Below, piece by piece: positions 22,553 to 33,517 of a stretch of 64,000 bases of DNA (positions are counted from its first letter, which is position 1; every line of letters starts with the position of its first letter). The stretch is from the NCBI GenBank assembly GCA_047495785.1, contig JBLDXI010000013.1:3162001-3226000 (forward strand), in the 5' to 3' direction. Both the position numbers and the translations under genes were made by a program. A model generated the notes under the pieces. That model saw nothing but the letters and a program-made list of their open reading frames with translations, was not told where the DNA came from and made no database searches. The DNA is from Lepidodermella squamata (lineage: Eukaryota; Gastrotricha).

Positions 22553-25414
22553 ATGAAGCCGACTTCGATTGGATATGTTATCCTATTCATCTCGCTTTTT
22601 TCAACAACTCTGGCCAGAAAGCCTAACTTGGTCAGCATCTCCAAACTGCTAAATGTCAAAGTTCTACATAAAAACAATACCTTTGAAAGGCCAACGATCG
22701 AGCAGTTGTTGGGCTTATCGTCGAATCATAACCTGACGCTATTCCGGGACGAAAAGCTGCCAGATGGCCGCCGCATACTTACCTTTACTATCGTCATTGG
22801 CGGTTATAGATTGGCCAGTGATCCTTTGATTTTCACGGAAGATGAGACTGAAGCCATAACATATGCATTGAGTGGTCAAATATTCGACGACATTCCACGA
22901 TATGACGAGCTTGCCAAACAGATAATCAAACACTCCGAAAGGATAAGCAATGTAACTAGTTACAACGCTTGCATAGCAGCCATTGGTGAGCAATACAACT
23001 TCACTGAGGTATAAACTCGACAGTCTTTTAGCAGATAGCCATACATGGTAAAATAACACAGTTATATGATGCTGAGCTCTGGAGTTATGGCACCGACCGG
23101 TATTTGTGGTATGATTCTGAAGAAGAATTCATGACGATGTACGAGGCCATCTTTGTCAACAGCAATCTGGATGAAGCGCTGAGATACTGTTTGATTGTTA
23201 CAATTGCTTGTTTTTCTGAATTTTCTTTGAATTTCCACAGCTTGCATGTTTGACATACTCAACGAAACTATGATAGCTGTAGCTCCAACATCGAGCTTCG
23301 CCGTTGAAGCTTCAGGAGGCAACAGAAAAATTGGCAAGCGGAAAGTGAATCTCGAACTCACCGAGAGACTCACGGAATTAGATGAGTGCATAGTTGAACA
23401 CTCTAAAGGATTATTCAGCATTTACGACATGGAGGGAAGCACTTCAAGCATTAACGCCAAGCAGCTGACCTATCCATGTGGCACTCTCATAGAAAACGAA
23501 GTATTCTTAAGACCGATCATACTTTTAGCACTTGGAAGTTCCACTTATAGGTGAATGGAGGTTACGGTGTTGCAGCAGACTGCATAGACTACGCTATTCA
23601 AACTCAGAAATGTCTCGCGAAGCATGGTAAGAAACTCACTAAATGTTTATACTTAGCTTGAATACTGATTCTGCAGTGATGTTCCACGAATTTGGTTTCG
23701 TCACAAACGGTAAACCGCTACGGATTCACATCAATTACGGGGATATGAGGGCTGCGGCATTCTGGAACGAGAACGGCTTATTTTTTGGTGAGAAACTGAG
23801 CCTAATCAACACTTGGTGATAATTTCTATCAACCCCAATAATCCCACTGCTAAATTCCCCCGGCGCGTAGGAAAGGTAGCTTTTAAACAAGTTTACGAAG
23901 TACAAAGAACAAAGGACACTCACCATATATTGGGCAGCGGGCTGCTCTCAGTGAGAACCCTGAGTATAGACGCTAGGGAATTTTATTTTAAGAGTTGTTT
24001 TGGTGGTGAACCCGCCACAAAGTAACCGTTTCCCATCAGCGCGCGGCTGAAAAGACTGCATACAATTGCGGAGGCATATTATAGCACGCTTCTAGGCTAA
24101 ACTGCGCAACACGGTGACATTTCCAAGTGAGATTTTGAGTTGTGATTTTATAAAAGGCAATGGCGATGCATCGCACGAATACCCGTCATGCTCAAGTATC
24201 GATTCCGTGTCACACGAAATCGGCCACGCGTTGACAGCCCGATTTTCCGGACTCATCTACTCGGGTGAAATGGGTTGCATGAATGAAGGTAACATTCAAG
24301 CCTTTGTCCCACGGTTAGCAGAGACGAAATCTTCATGTAACTAGCTTTCAGCGACATGACCGCAATGATGGTTCGCGCATGCGTTCGGGATACAACCGAC
24401 TGGCTATTTGACATTGATGCGCAAAAGGTTCGTGATGCTGCGAGCCGCTATCTGATTCGCAATCTTAAAAAGCCTACTTCGGACACCCAGCAAATTAAAA
24501 AATACAGCGAGTACAGACCCAACATGGACGTTCACGTCTGCAGCGGGATTTACAACCACGCGTTCTATTTGCTGTCTCAAACGCCACGCTGGGATATTTA
24601 CAAGGCCTACAAATTGTTCTATGGTGCAAATAGATTTTACTGGACTGTATTCGACAAAATGGCAGACGGTCTCTGCGGAATTCTCCAGTACGCAACCGGC
24701 AGCTTGAAAATGCCACTTAGAGAAGTCAAGGATATCACGGAAGCTTTCCGAAGAGTCGGAATTGTTACCGACGACAAGTGCGAATTGCCGGACGAGAACG
24801 TGACGAATTCGTTCATGGCCGTACCACTAACGAATTGCGTATCTCAGAGGAATCTTGCCGGACAAAGCGATGACGAGTTTTTTATTTTTACATATGAAGT
24901 GAAACAAAGACCTGGGAAACCGGTGCCTTCGAAACTAATAATTTCGCTATCAATACCTTCAACCAAAATAGATAACGGCGATGATGACGATGATGATGAC
25001 GTTGACGATGAGGAAGATGACGCTGAAGGCGATGAGAATGAAGATGACGATGATGACGATGGTGATGATGACGACGAGGATGATGATGACGATGAAGATG
25101 ACGATGATTCAGATGATTATGATTTGGATGTCGAAGATGAAGAGGACGATGACGAGGATGAGAATGATGCATCACATCTGATGGAAGTTGATCTACTCAT
25201 ATTTTATGGCTTGGAAGACGCTTTTACGAATGGCACTAGTACCAAAGCCGCAACTCTGATAGGTCAGACTGAATCTATACAGCTCGTCATTGAATGCCCT
25301 CCTATTGGTACTTACCAGTTCTTACTCATATCTCCGTCAGGTTCTTTTGGCGACGTTTCATTGAATGCGTGTTCCTTTACTTCAGATTCGGATGTTTGCC
25401 CGTTGAAGACTTGA
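22553..25414 (+). CDS. Thermolysin-family (M4) metalloprotease with PPC-like tail
   Basis: Seven exons: 22553-23008, 23062-23188, 23241-23500, 23551-23626, 23677-23787, 24157-24288, 24345-25414; one intron is 369 bp, the rest 50-56 bp. ATG 22553 gives a signal peptide. An FTP-type propeptide (about residues 30-150) is followed by an M4 catalytic domain: VNGGYGVAAD, the zinc site SHEIGHALT, the third ligand Glu in NEAFSDM (split by the 56-bp intron, acceptor CTAG), and the catalytic His in DVHVCSGIYNHAFYL. The C-terminus matches bacterial pre-peptidase C-terminal (PPC) domains (EVDLLIFYG; IGTYQFLLISPSG). M4 with PPC is the layout of bacterial vibriolysin-like secreted proteases; M4 enzymes are rare in animals. 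A run of about 65 mostly Asp/Glu residues is inserted inside the PPC domain. Confidence 0.88.
24974..25170 (+). repeat. GAT/GAC/GAA trinucleotide-rich acidic tract
   Basis: Imperfect trinucleotide repeat inside the last exon of the M4 gene, coding almost only Asp and Glu. It splits the PPC-like beta domain between its LIISLSI strand and its EVDLLIFYG strand. Mixed GAT/GAC codons suggest an older expansion held by selection on the protein rather than a fresh microsatellite. Confidence 0.85.
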
Positions 25415-26022
25415 AAAACTTCATTAACCTCATATATATCCCATAGGTAATCTTATGCATTTTCGTATATTAATTATCAAATGGAAAGAAATAAATTTAG
25501 AAATAAAACCCCTCACACATGAGACTTAATCATTTGGGGCAATTTCATCGAAATATCACGCTGATTTTCTTTCCCTATTGACACGCGCTATTTCAATAGA
25601 GAAAAATAGGGAAATGGGGAAAGAAGCCGCTCTCAAATAAAAGGTTCATTAGCATGATGAGATCTATGTGCCTCGAAATTTATTCTGTTAGGTCACGGGT
25701 CTTCATGTAAAATGGATTTTGATGACAATTTAGTGCAGCTTGGCGACATTCCCAAAAAATAGGTCCTAGCTCATCACCACGCTGACGAGACACTGATTCA
25801 TACGATTCGCCAGCGCGGATGCCATTTAGACACCCTGGGGTTGTAGTCACCCTACAGAATTGTTTAAATATAGGCGGATCGAAGAAGCTTTCGAGTTTCA
25901 GGTCGTATCAATGTTCTGCCCCAAGTTACGTGGAGGCAAAACACTATTATGAACTTGCGAGGAAACATTTTGAACTCAGGAATCTGCTAAAAATGCAAAT
26001 GCAAATGCATTCTTTTTAATTA
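25415..26022. other. Gene-free stretch after M4 gene
   Basis: AATAAA signals near 25490 and 25503 probably end the M4 transcript. The remainder has only short open frames, which I do not support as genes. Confidence 0.4.
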
Positions 26023-26184
26023 CAGTGAAATCTCCAAAATTTAGACACCTTCCGTAGAGGCCTAAAACCGTATAATATTGGAGCTGTCTAAGATACAGAA
26101 AGTCCGAACAACAGTTGTCTTAGCGGTTCGTCGCCGATACAAAGTGTCTAATTTATAGACATCCAATTTATGGAGATTTCAGTG
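26023..26184. mobile_element. 162-bp MITE with pogo/mariner-like ends
   Basis: Left end CAGTGAAATCTCCAAAATTT and right end (read inward) CACTGAAATCTCCATAAATT form terminal inverted repeats. Both ends are flanked by TA (26021-26022 and 26185-26186), the target duplicated by Tc1/mariner/pogo transposases. Inner sequence carries a second inverted pair around GTGTCTA/TAGACAC. No coding capacity, so it is a non-autonomous element. Confidence 0.8.
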
Positions 26185-26382
26185 TATATCAAAACTTGTG
26201 CGTAAAATAAAAAATTATGATTCATACCAAGTGTCATATTTTATTCGTTTTGTTGTCGGTATTATCATGTCTTCATTTCAGTTATCAGATAAAAAATGAG
26301 ATTCATCAGTAGGATCATTGGATAAAATCATCAAGTAGCAAGTCAACAAGTCAACTTTTGTTCTTTAGTGTTAAACCGTTTT

Positions 26383-28743
26383 TCAGAAGATGACACCAGC
26401 ATTCGGGGCCTCGCCGATGTAGCCAGGGCCGCCAATGTAACCCGGAGCGCCGACGCCTCCGACGAAGGGAGCACCAACGCCGTAACCGGCAGGGGCGCCG
26501 ATGAAGGCTCCGCCCTGGGTGCTGTCGATGACCTGGCGCCGTTGGTGGTGGGCGAAAGCGTCTTCCTCAGCTTCGATCTCGCGACGGTGGCGCTCGTCGA
26601 TAGCGCGGCGTTTGCGTTGAGCCTCCTCGTGAGCATGGGCCTGGGCGGCGTACTCCTCGTCGATTTCGCGGCGTTCACGCTCAGCAGCAACATGGGCATG
26701 AGCGGCTTCGTCGATTTCGCGGCGTTCACGCTCAGCAGCAGCGTGGGCATGAGCGGCTTCGTCGATTTCGCGGCGTTCACGTTGGGCGCTGTGGTCCTTG
26801 TTGTTGATCGAGCGACGCTTGCGGCCGTAGACACCACCCGGGTAGAAACCGCCGGGGTAGCCACCGTAGCCGTAGCCGCCGTAGCCACCGTAGCCGGGGT
26901 AACCGAAACCAGGATAACCTTGACCCCAGGCACCTAAGGAGAATAATTTCACAAATTTAGAAAATAATCACGCCGACAGAGAATTCAACATCTTTTATAA
27001 ATTAAAATTTCAAATTTCAAGATTTAATATTGTGAAGATTTTAAATTTCAAAAATTCCAATATTCAAATTTCAAATTTTTTAGATTTTAAATTTGCAATT
27101 AAAATTGATAATTACCAGGGAACAGCGATCGCTCTTCGTGATCAACGTGGTCAGCTTCATCGACTTCACGGCGCTTGATGGTGGCCTGGTTGTTGCGTTC
27201 ATGTTCCGGGGTCAGAACCGATCGCTTCTTCAGAGCAGACTTCTTGTGGGCCGGAATGGCACGACGTTGGCGGAGAGAAGCCGGGTGTTGGGCAGCAGCA
27301 GAGGCTTTGCTGATGGCACGACGTTCGCGCTGAGCCAAAGGCGACGAAACTTCCTCATCGATTTCGCGGCGTTGGCGGAAAGCAGCCGAGTGTTGGGCGG
27401 CCTTCAGAGAACGGCGTTGGCGCTGAGCGAACGGAGCAGAAGCGTCCTCAACATCGACCTCACGGCGTTGAAGCTTAGCATATTGCTCAAGGACAGTTTC
27501 GTCGTCGTCATCGATCTCGCGGCGTTCACGCTGAGCAGCGGCTTCGTGGTCGATCTCGCGGCGTTGGCGCAGGGTTTCCGGATGGTGAACTTCGCGAGGG
27601 TTAGCAGCACGGCGAGCGAACTCATGGTGAGCAGCCTCTTCGATCTCACGGCGTTCGCGTTGATGGTCAAACTCAACTTCATAATCGACCTCGCGGCGGT
27701 GGTTGTCAGCAGGGTGTTCGTAGTCCTCAACCTCGCGACGTTGGTGCTCCTTGTTAGCGAGTTCGCGGCGTTTGCGCAGAATGACACCAGGGTAACCAGC
27801 GCCATAGAAACCACCGATCGGGTAGCCGCCGAAGCCACCGAAAGCGCCAGGGAAGCCATAGCCGTAGCCGCCGTAGCCGAATCCGCCATAGCCAAAAGCG
27901 CCGGGCAGGAGGATGGAACGCTTCTTCTGTTCGTGATGCTTGTGCTCGTCGTCATCTTCATGAACCAGCTGGTCGAGATCACGGGCATGGCGAGCGACAG
28001 AGACCGAGCGGCGCTTCTTCTGGGCCTTCTTGTGGTCCTCATCCAGAGCACGGCGTTTGCGTTGGGCGGCGAGTTCGCGACGTTTGCGCAGAATGACGCC
28101 TGGGTAGGCGGCGCCGTAGATTCCACCGACTGGGTAGCCGAAGCCGTAAGGGGCGTACGGGAAGCCGTAACCGACACCTGGCAGCAGAATCGAACGCTTC
28201 TTCTTGTGAGATTCGTCGTGATGGTGGGCGGCGTCTTCGTCGATTTCGCGACGGTGGCGTTGTTCCTGTTCATGGGCGGCGTCCTCTTCCTCGTCGGCGA
28301 GTTCGCGACGCTTGCGTAGAGCTTGAACGGCAGCTTCGGCCTCAGCCTCGCGGCGTTCTCGACTCGAGTGGGCCGACAACTCGTGATCAGCGTCCTCGTC
28401 GAGGTTCAATTCGCGGCGTTTTCGGCTCATGCCGTGCTGATCGTCATCCTCGGATTCTTCGGGGACCAATTCGCGACGTTTCCGGAGAATTGCGCTTGGG
28501 AAGCCAGCACCGTAGAAACCAGGGTAGCCGAATCCACCGAAGTGGCCAATGCCAGGATAGCCATAACCAATACCGCCGTAGCCGTAACCAAGAGCGCCTA
28601 GAAAATGATGAAATATTTCGAAAATTAAGGCGGATTGTTTCAATTATACCAGGGACAAGAATTTGACGCTTTTGCTTGTCGGATTTTTCAGCCTCGCAGA
28701 ACGAAGCAACAACGAGCAGTGTTGCTAGGATAGCAAACTTCAT
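26383..28743 (-). CDS. Secreted precursor with furin-type sites and Gly/Tyr-rich modules
   Basis: Three exons: 28743-28650, 28597-27116 and 26933-26383 (introns 52 and 182 bp), 708 aa in total. A signal peptide (MKFAILATLLVVASFCEA) is followed by at least four modules. Each begins with a hydrophobic motif (ILVPG, ILLPG, ILLPG, LFPG), then 25-50 residues of Gly/Tyr/Phe/Pro (GYGYGGIGYGYPG), then RKRRE and a long charged segment in which RxRRE-[IL]-D/E recurs dozens of times with Ala/His-rich spacers. R-x-[KR]-R is the furin/proprotein-convertase site, so the chain could be cut into many small acidic peptides and several Gly/Tyr-rich peptides. It recalls Gly/Tyr-rich neuropeptide-like or antimicrobial precursors and cuticle or silk proteins, but I recognise no family. 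A TATA-like TTTAAAAA lies about 100 bp upstream. Confidence 0.85.
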
Positions 28744-29072
28744 TTTCCTCGGAAAAAACGGTAAAACAGTAAAACAAAGTGTAAAAACTACTAATGTGTT
28801 TAGTTGAAAAGTGATTGATGTTTTAGCAGCTGCTCAGGCAGGGTTTTTAAAGGCGCTATCGTGCGTTGTTACGCAAATTCATGGCACGTGTGTTGGCGCC
28901 AAAAAGTTCACACGCGACCTGAAAAGGTCAAACAAAACCTGTGCACCTATTATTAGAAATCGATAAAAAAAATATTCACATTCAACTACTTTATTCGATT
29001 TTCAGCATTTAGAATTTAATTTCAAGTCAATTTTCGAAATGTTTAGCTTATTATTCGAGGTATTTTAACCAA

Positions 29073-30675
29073 TTAATGGCCATGAGGCAGGAGTGAGTCC
29101 ATATCAGCAACAACATAAGCCAGGGTGGTCCAAACCGTGGCGCATAGATCCAAGTTGGTGCTGTTTTGCATGGTCATTGTATCAGCTTCAGTGTGATGGT
29201 ACCAAAAGTACTTGTCAGTTGTTCCAAGGGTGTAGAGTTCAATGCCTGGAACGCCATTATTTGTCACGAATTGACCCGGATCGCCGGGGACCTGGCCATC
29301 AACCGACAGTAGGCTGGCATTTATCGGCTTTAGAAGGTCCATGACTTGTTGCATGATCACTTGAGATGCCGAGTTACCTTAGCGAAACAAATAATTAAAA
29401 TTTATGAAAAGAAATGAAAAGAAATGAAAAGAAATGAATTTGTACCTGCATAATGAACACCCAGTGGAGCGAATGTCCCAGAATCAGATTCCATCACGAG
29501 GCTGAGAGCCGGTGACTCGTTCTAATTAATAAATAATTAATTAATAATTGTTTTTTAAATTTCAAAAAAGTAAGTATTCCATTCCTAATAAATTTGCTTA
29601 ATTAATATTTTTACCTGATGAGCGGCGTAATAAGCCTGAGCTCCAATATAGCCAAACTCCTCAGCCGCCCAGAAAACCGCTCGAACAGTTCGTTTCGGCT
29701 TCAAGTTGAGCTCAGAAAGGGTGACTAAAGATTGCCACGTGATCGCAACACCACCACCGTCATCCATGGCACCCTGGCCAACATCCCAAGAATCGAAATG
29801 GCCGCCGAACAAAACCGTCTCATTCGGTAGAGTTGAACCCGGCCATTCCGCAACAATGTTGAAACTTGTCACATCACCATCGTAACGCGTATTGACGACT
29901 AAATTCATTTGTAATTCAGCGTTATTGATATGCTGTAGCCGCCATAGCAGCTCGGCATCTTCGACAGTAATACTCGCACTTGGAATATCAGGCACTCCAT
30001 CAACTGGCGGGTTCTTACCACCAGTGTGAAGGGTGTAGAGTGACTGAGGGGTGACACTTCGAACTAGGCAAGCAACGGCGCCTTTTTTCGCAGCGGCAAT
30101 ACCGCCATTCCCGCGATAATCGACAGAAGTCCCGTACCCCTGCCACGGTTGATTGAACACGACGATTTTGCCCTTGACCTGGTCATCGGGCAGGGCGTTT
30201 AACTCGTCGAATGACTGGACTACGATGACATTAGCTGTGATTCCACCGGGAGGGGTGGCTGTGCTGTTCCCGAGAGCGAGAATGGCAATGTTCTTATAAC
30301 GCGGCTGAAGTAGGGTGCCCTGACCCGGCGGGTCGAGGCGGTGCCAGTTCGGAATCCCAGGTACAGGTTCGAAATGAACTTTCATTCCCGCCGCGGTCAG
30401 CTTACCCGCGATCCAGGTTGCCGCCCTTTCGTAGCTAACGTCAATTGCGAATCGGTTGCCGTACGTATCGGTCAGTTGTTGTAGCCGATTGAAGGTCGCA
30501 TTTTTACCCGGACCGTTCAGGTAATAATTTCGAATCTGATCCGAAACATCTGAAAATATTGTCAAAATTGATAAAAAAAATCGATTTCTCTTGGCAAACC
30601 TTTGTATTTTGCAGTTATGTTAACCGCGGCAGCGTGACAGCTGAATGCTGCCAAAATTAGGAGTACCAACTTCAT
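29073..30675 (-). CDS. M28 metallopeptidase, carboxypeptidase Q-like (copy B)
   Basis: Four exons: 30675-30600, 30549-29615, 29521-29446 and 29377-29073; introns 50, 93 and 68 bp; 463 aa, as expected for secreted carboxypeptidase Q. The ATG at 30675 gives a signal peptide (KLVLLILAAFSCHAAA). Zinc and catalytic residues are complete: GGHFDSWDVGQGAMDDGGG, WAAEEFGYIG, MESDSGTF, KYFWYHHTEADTM. The C-terminus ends LLPHGH without the hydrophobic tail of copy A. It pairs with copy C immediately upstream on the same strand (tandem duplicates), but has two more introns. The third intron contains a short GAAAAGAAAT repeat (about 29406-29437). Confidence 0.94.
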
Positions 30676-30996
30676 GGCTATAAAAATGATGTGTACTCTG
30701 CCAATGTGAGGAGCCTTATGAAATAGCCAGTACAAAGTTCCTTGCACCCAGCGTTACCGGCAGATAACATTCTGCCCCATATCCTGTTTTTATCACGTGA
30801 GACATCAAGCTTGCCTAGACTGGATCTTTGGTTGTTTAAATATTTTTTTTCAACGCTTTTGACCCCCTTAGCTAATATTCGGCTGAAATCCAAAAATACC
30901 GGCTAGATAACAAACGGAATTTAACCTTTTTACTCCGGTAAGAAATTCATTTTCAGGAAACATCAAAGCCAAAAAGCACTTAAAAATTGAGTAAAA

Positions 30997-32695
30997 TCAG
31001 TGTCCATGAGGCAGTAACGCGTCCAAATCGGCAACAACATAAGCCACGGTAGTCCATAGGGTTGAGCAAAGGTCCAAATTAGTGCTGTTGTGCAGCGTCA
31101 TCATGTCAGCATTTGTATGATGGTACCAAAAGTATTTATCGGCAAACCCTTGCGAATACAATTCCACCCCAGGAACGCCGTCATTTCTGACAAATTGACC
31201 CGGATCGCCGGGCGGTGAATTATCGGCGAAAAGGCGGCTAGCGTTGATAGGCTTCAGAAGATCCATAACTTGCTGCATTATTGCTTGGGCTTGAGAGTTT
31301 CCTAAAATTGTTGAGCGTACAGAAAAAATAAGGAATTATTATTGAAAATTTAAAGAAAAATGAAATTTTCCAACAACTTTCAAAAAATTGAAATTATTGA
31401 AATTTTCCAACAACTTTCAAAAAGTTGAAATTATTGAAATTTTCCAACAACTTTCAAAAAATTGTGGTCCTCCTCAATTAAAATTCTGAAATTTTAAACC
31501 AATATGAAAAAGACTATCACAATTTCAATAAGCATGCGCACCTGGAATTCTCCTTATTTTTGAAACAAAATTACAAACCTGTGAAATGAACCCCAACGGG
31601 AGTAAAAGTACCCGAGTCTGACTCCATGACCAGACTGATCGAAGATGCCTCATCTTTATGCCTTTCATAGTAAGCCCCGGCCCCGATATAGCCATATTCC
31701 TCGCCTGTCCAGAAAACCGCTCGAACAGTGCGTTTTGGCCTGATGCCAAGTTGAGCCATCGTCACTAATGACTGCCACGTAATCGCAACGCCACCTCCGT
31801 CATCCATCGCACCCTCACCCACGTCCCACGAGTCGAAATGGCCGCCGAAAATGACTTTTTCATGCGGCAAGGTCGAGCCAGTATATTCAGCAACGATGTT
31901 GTAACTCGTCGCCTCGCCGCTATACATCGTATTCACCGTTAAATGAATGAGTATGGTCTCTTTTTCGTAGGTCTGAAGCCGCCACAACATCTCGGCATCT
32001 TCAACGGTGATACTCGCCACGGGAATGTCTCGAACACCTGCAGGCGGGTACTCCTTCGCCCCGGTGTGGAGTGTATACAGAGACTGGGGGGTCACACTTC
32101 GAACTAGACAGGCGACTGCTCCTTTCTTCGAGGCAGCTATTCCGCCCGATGAGCGATATTGAACAGAAGGGCCGTAGCCCATCCAGGGCTGGTTGAAAAT
32201 GACAATTTTCCCATTTACCATGTCATCGGGTATTGCATTCAATTCATCGAAAGATTGAACCACAATTGCAGCTGCTAAAATTCCCTCCGGTGGCGTTGAA
32301 GAGCTGTTACCAAGCGCGAGAATTGGGATTGTTTTCGTCAGGTAATTAGTCATGACAACCGCTTGACCAGGTGGGTCGCCTCGGGTCCAAGCTGGCACGC
32401 CTGGCACTTCTTCAGTCCAAACTTTGTCGATGCCAGCGTCGAGAAGAGTAGCTTGAATGTAACTAGCTGCCTTGTTGAAACCGATGCTGTTAACCATTCG
32501 ATTGCCGAATGTGTCTGTTAAGGTGGCTAAATTGTTGTAGGTCGCGCCTTTACCCGGTCCAGAAAGGTAAAAATTCCGAATTTCATCAGCAACATCCCGG
32601 TATTTAGCAGTAATACTTCGTTGCAATGAAGCAAGAGTCGTTGGTAGGAAAATCAGAGAAAATATAGTGCTGAGAATGGTGAAATTATGCATCAT
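30997..32695 (-). CDS. M28 metallopeptidase, carboxypeptidase Q-like (copy C)
   Basis: Two exons, 32695-31579 and 31301-30997, with a 277-bp intron; 473 aa. Signal peptide from the ATG at 32695 (ILSTIFSLIFLPTTLA). All M28 ligands are present: GGHFDSWDVGEGAMDDGGG, WTGEEYGYIG (Gly-Glu-Glu where copy B has Ala-Glu-Glu), MESDSGTF, KYFWYHHTNADMM. It keeps only the intron after VHFTG that copy B also has, so the extra introns of B were gained or C lost them. About 160-190 bp upstream on the plus strand is a pair of inverted GATA motifs (TTATCTTAGATAAG). Confidence 0.94.
31362..31464. repeat. 37-bp tandem repeat in M28 copy C intron
   Basis: Units start at 31362, 31399 and 31436, each GAAATTTTCCAACAACTTTC followed by AAAAAxTTGAAATTATT. 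This expansion explains why the intron is 277 bp rather than about 50 bp. Confidence 0.9.
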
Positions 32696-33517
32696 CGATA
32701 AACATTGAGCAGAAAAATATTGAGTAATAGGTCAAAAATGAGTGCGTAATTTCGGGGCCACGTGTAACTCATGCGCCAGGCCTGATTGTCGTTATTATTA
32801 GCCGAGGTCAAGCTGTCTGCGCGGTTAGTGATAAATATAGCAATTGACCTAGTTATCTTAGATAAGGCAGGACGTTAAACGCAAGGTTAAACGTTTCCGT
32901 ACAATGTATTTAGGCGTACCCTGAAAGAAAATTTTTCAAGCTGCCAAATAGGGTACGCACCAGCGGCTTCTTTTTCTGAAAAAAATCTGAATTTTGAAAA
33001 ATAAACATAATTTTGGTTTTTTTTATTTGCGCAATCTCGATCACTTTGGTCTTTCAATTTAGTCTCGAAGTGACCAAGGTTAACTTCTAACAACTAAAAA
33101 CAATTGTTAATTAAACTACCTTTGAATGAACACCGACTTTGCATCCTTTAGATCGTTTTATTTTCAATTTCGATATTTGAATATTTAGAAGACACTAAAA
33201 CACAAAATTAGCTCTCATCAGTTTCAGCAATGCATGAGACAATAAGGCAGCAGTTGATTTTGAGAGATGAGACAAAATCTCGGCAACAGCATGCGAAACA
33301 TCAAACATCAAAGAGCAAATCAAACCGAAAATCAGCATCGTCAAAAAAGAAACAAAAGATAGAATTCTTCCAGCATTAGGAAAGAGAGGTCATCGCTCAG
33401 GTACTCATCATTTTTTCTTTAAATAATTTTTGGTGGCACAGCTCTACAAAATCGATCTCTCCCACGATAAAACCTAATAATTTTGATTGATTAGACGCTA
33501 TAATACAGTTTTACACT
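32696..33517. other. Gene-free stretch, 0.8 kb
   Basis: Upstream region of M28 copy C and 3' flank of the M14 gene. GATA-type motifs lie at 32829 and 32853-32866. No other supported feature. Confidence 0.45.

Noticed and set aside
24888-25175. His-rich minus-strand frame over the acidic tract
   Set aside because: Complement of GAT/GAC/GAA codons; reads His and Arg only because of the repeat.
26343-26933. Alternative minus-strand frame of 196 codons over the last exon of the precursor
   Set aside because: Ala/Thr/Ser low-complexity frame shifted from the real exon; only the other frame continues the RRE-type repeats.
27404-28273. 289-codon minus-strand frame in the precursor gene
   Set aside because: Out of frame with the signal peptide exon and with the furin-site repeats; a shadow.
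26368-28319. Long plus-strand open frames (189 and 408 codons) across the repetitive precursor gene
   Set aside because: They are antisense shadows created by the biased codons of the repetitive minus-strand gene. They have no splice logic or domains, and the minus strand has a signal peptide and modular protein.
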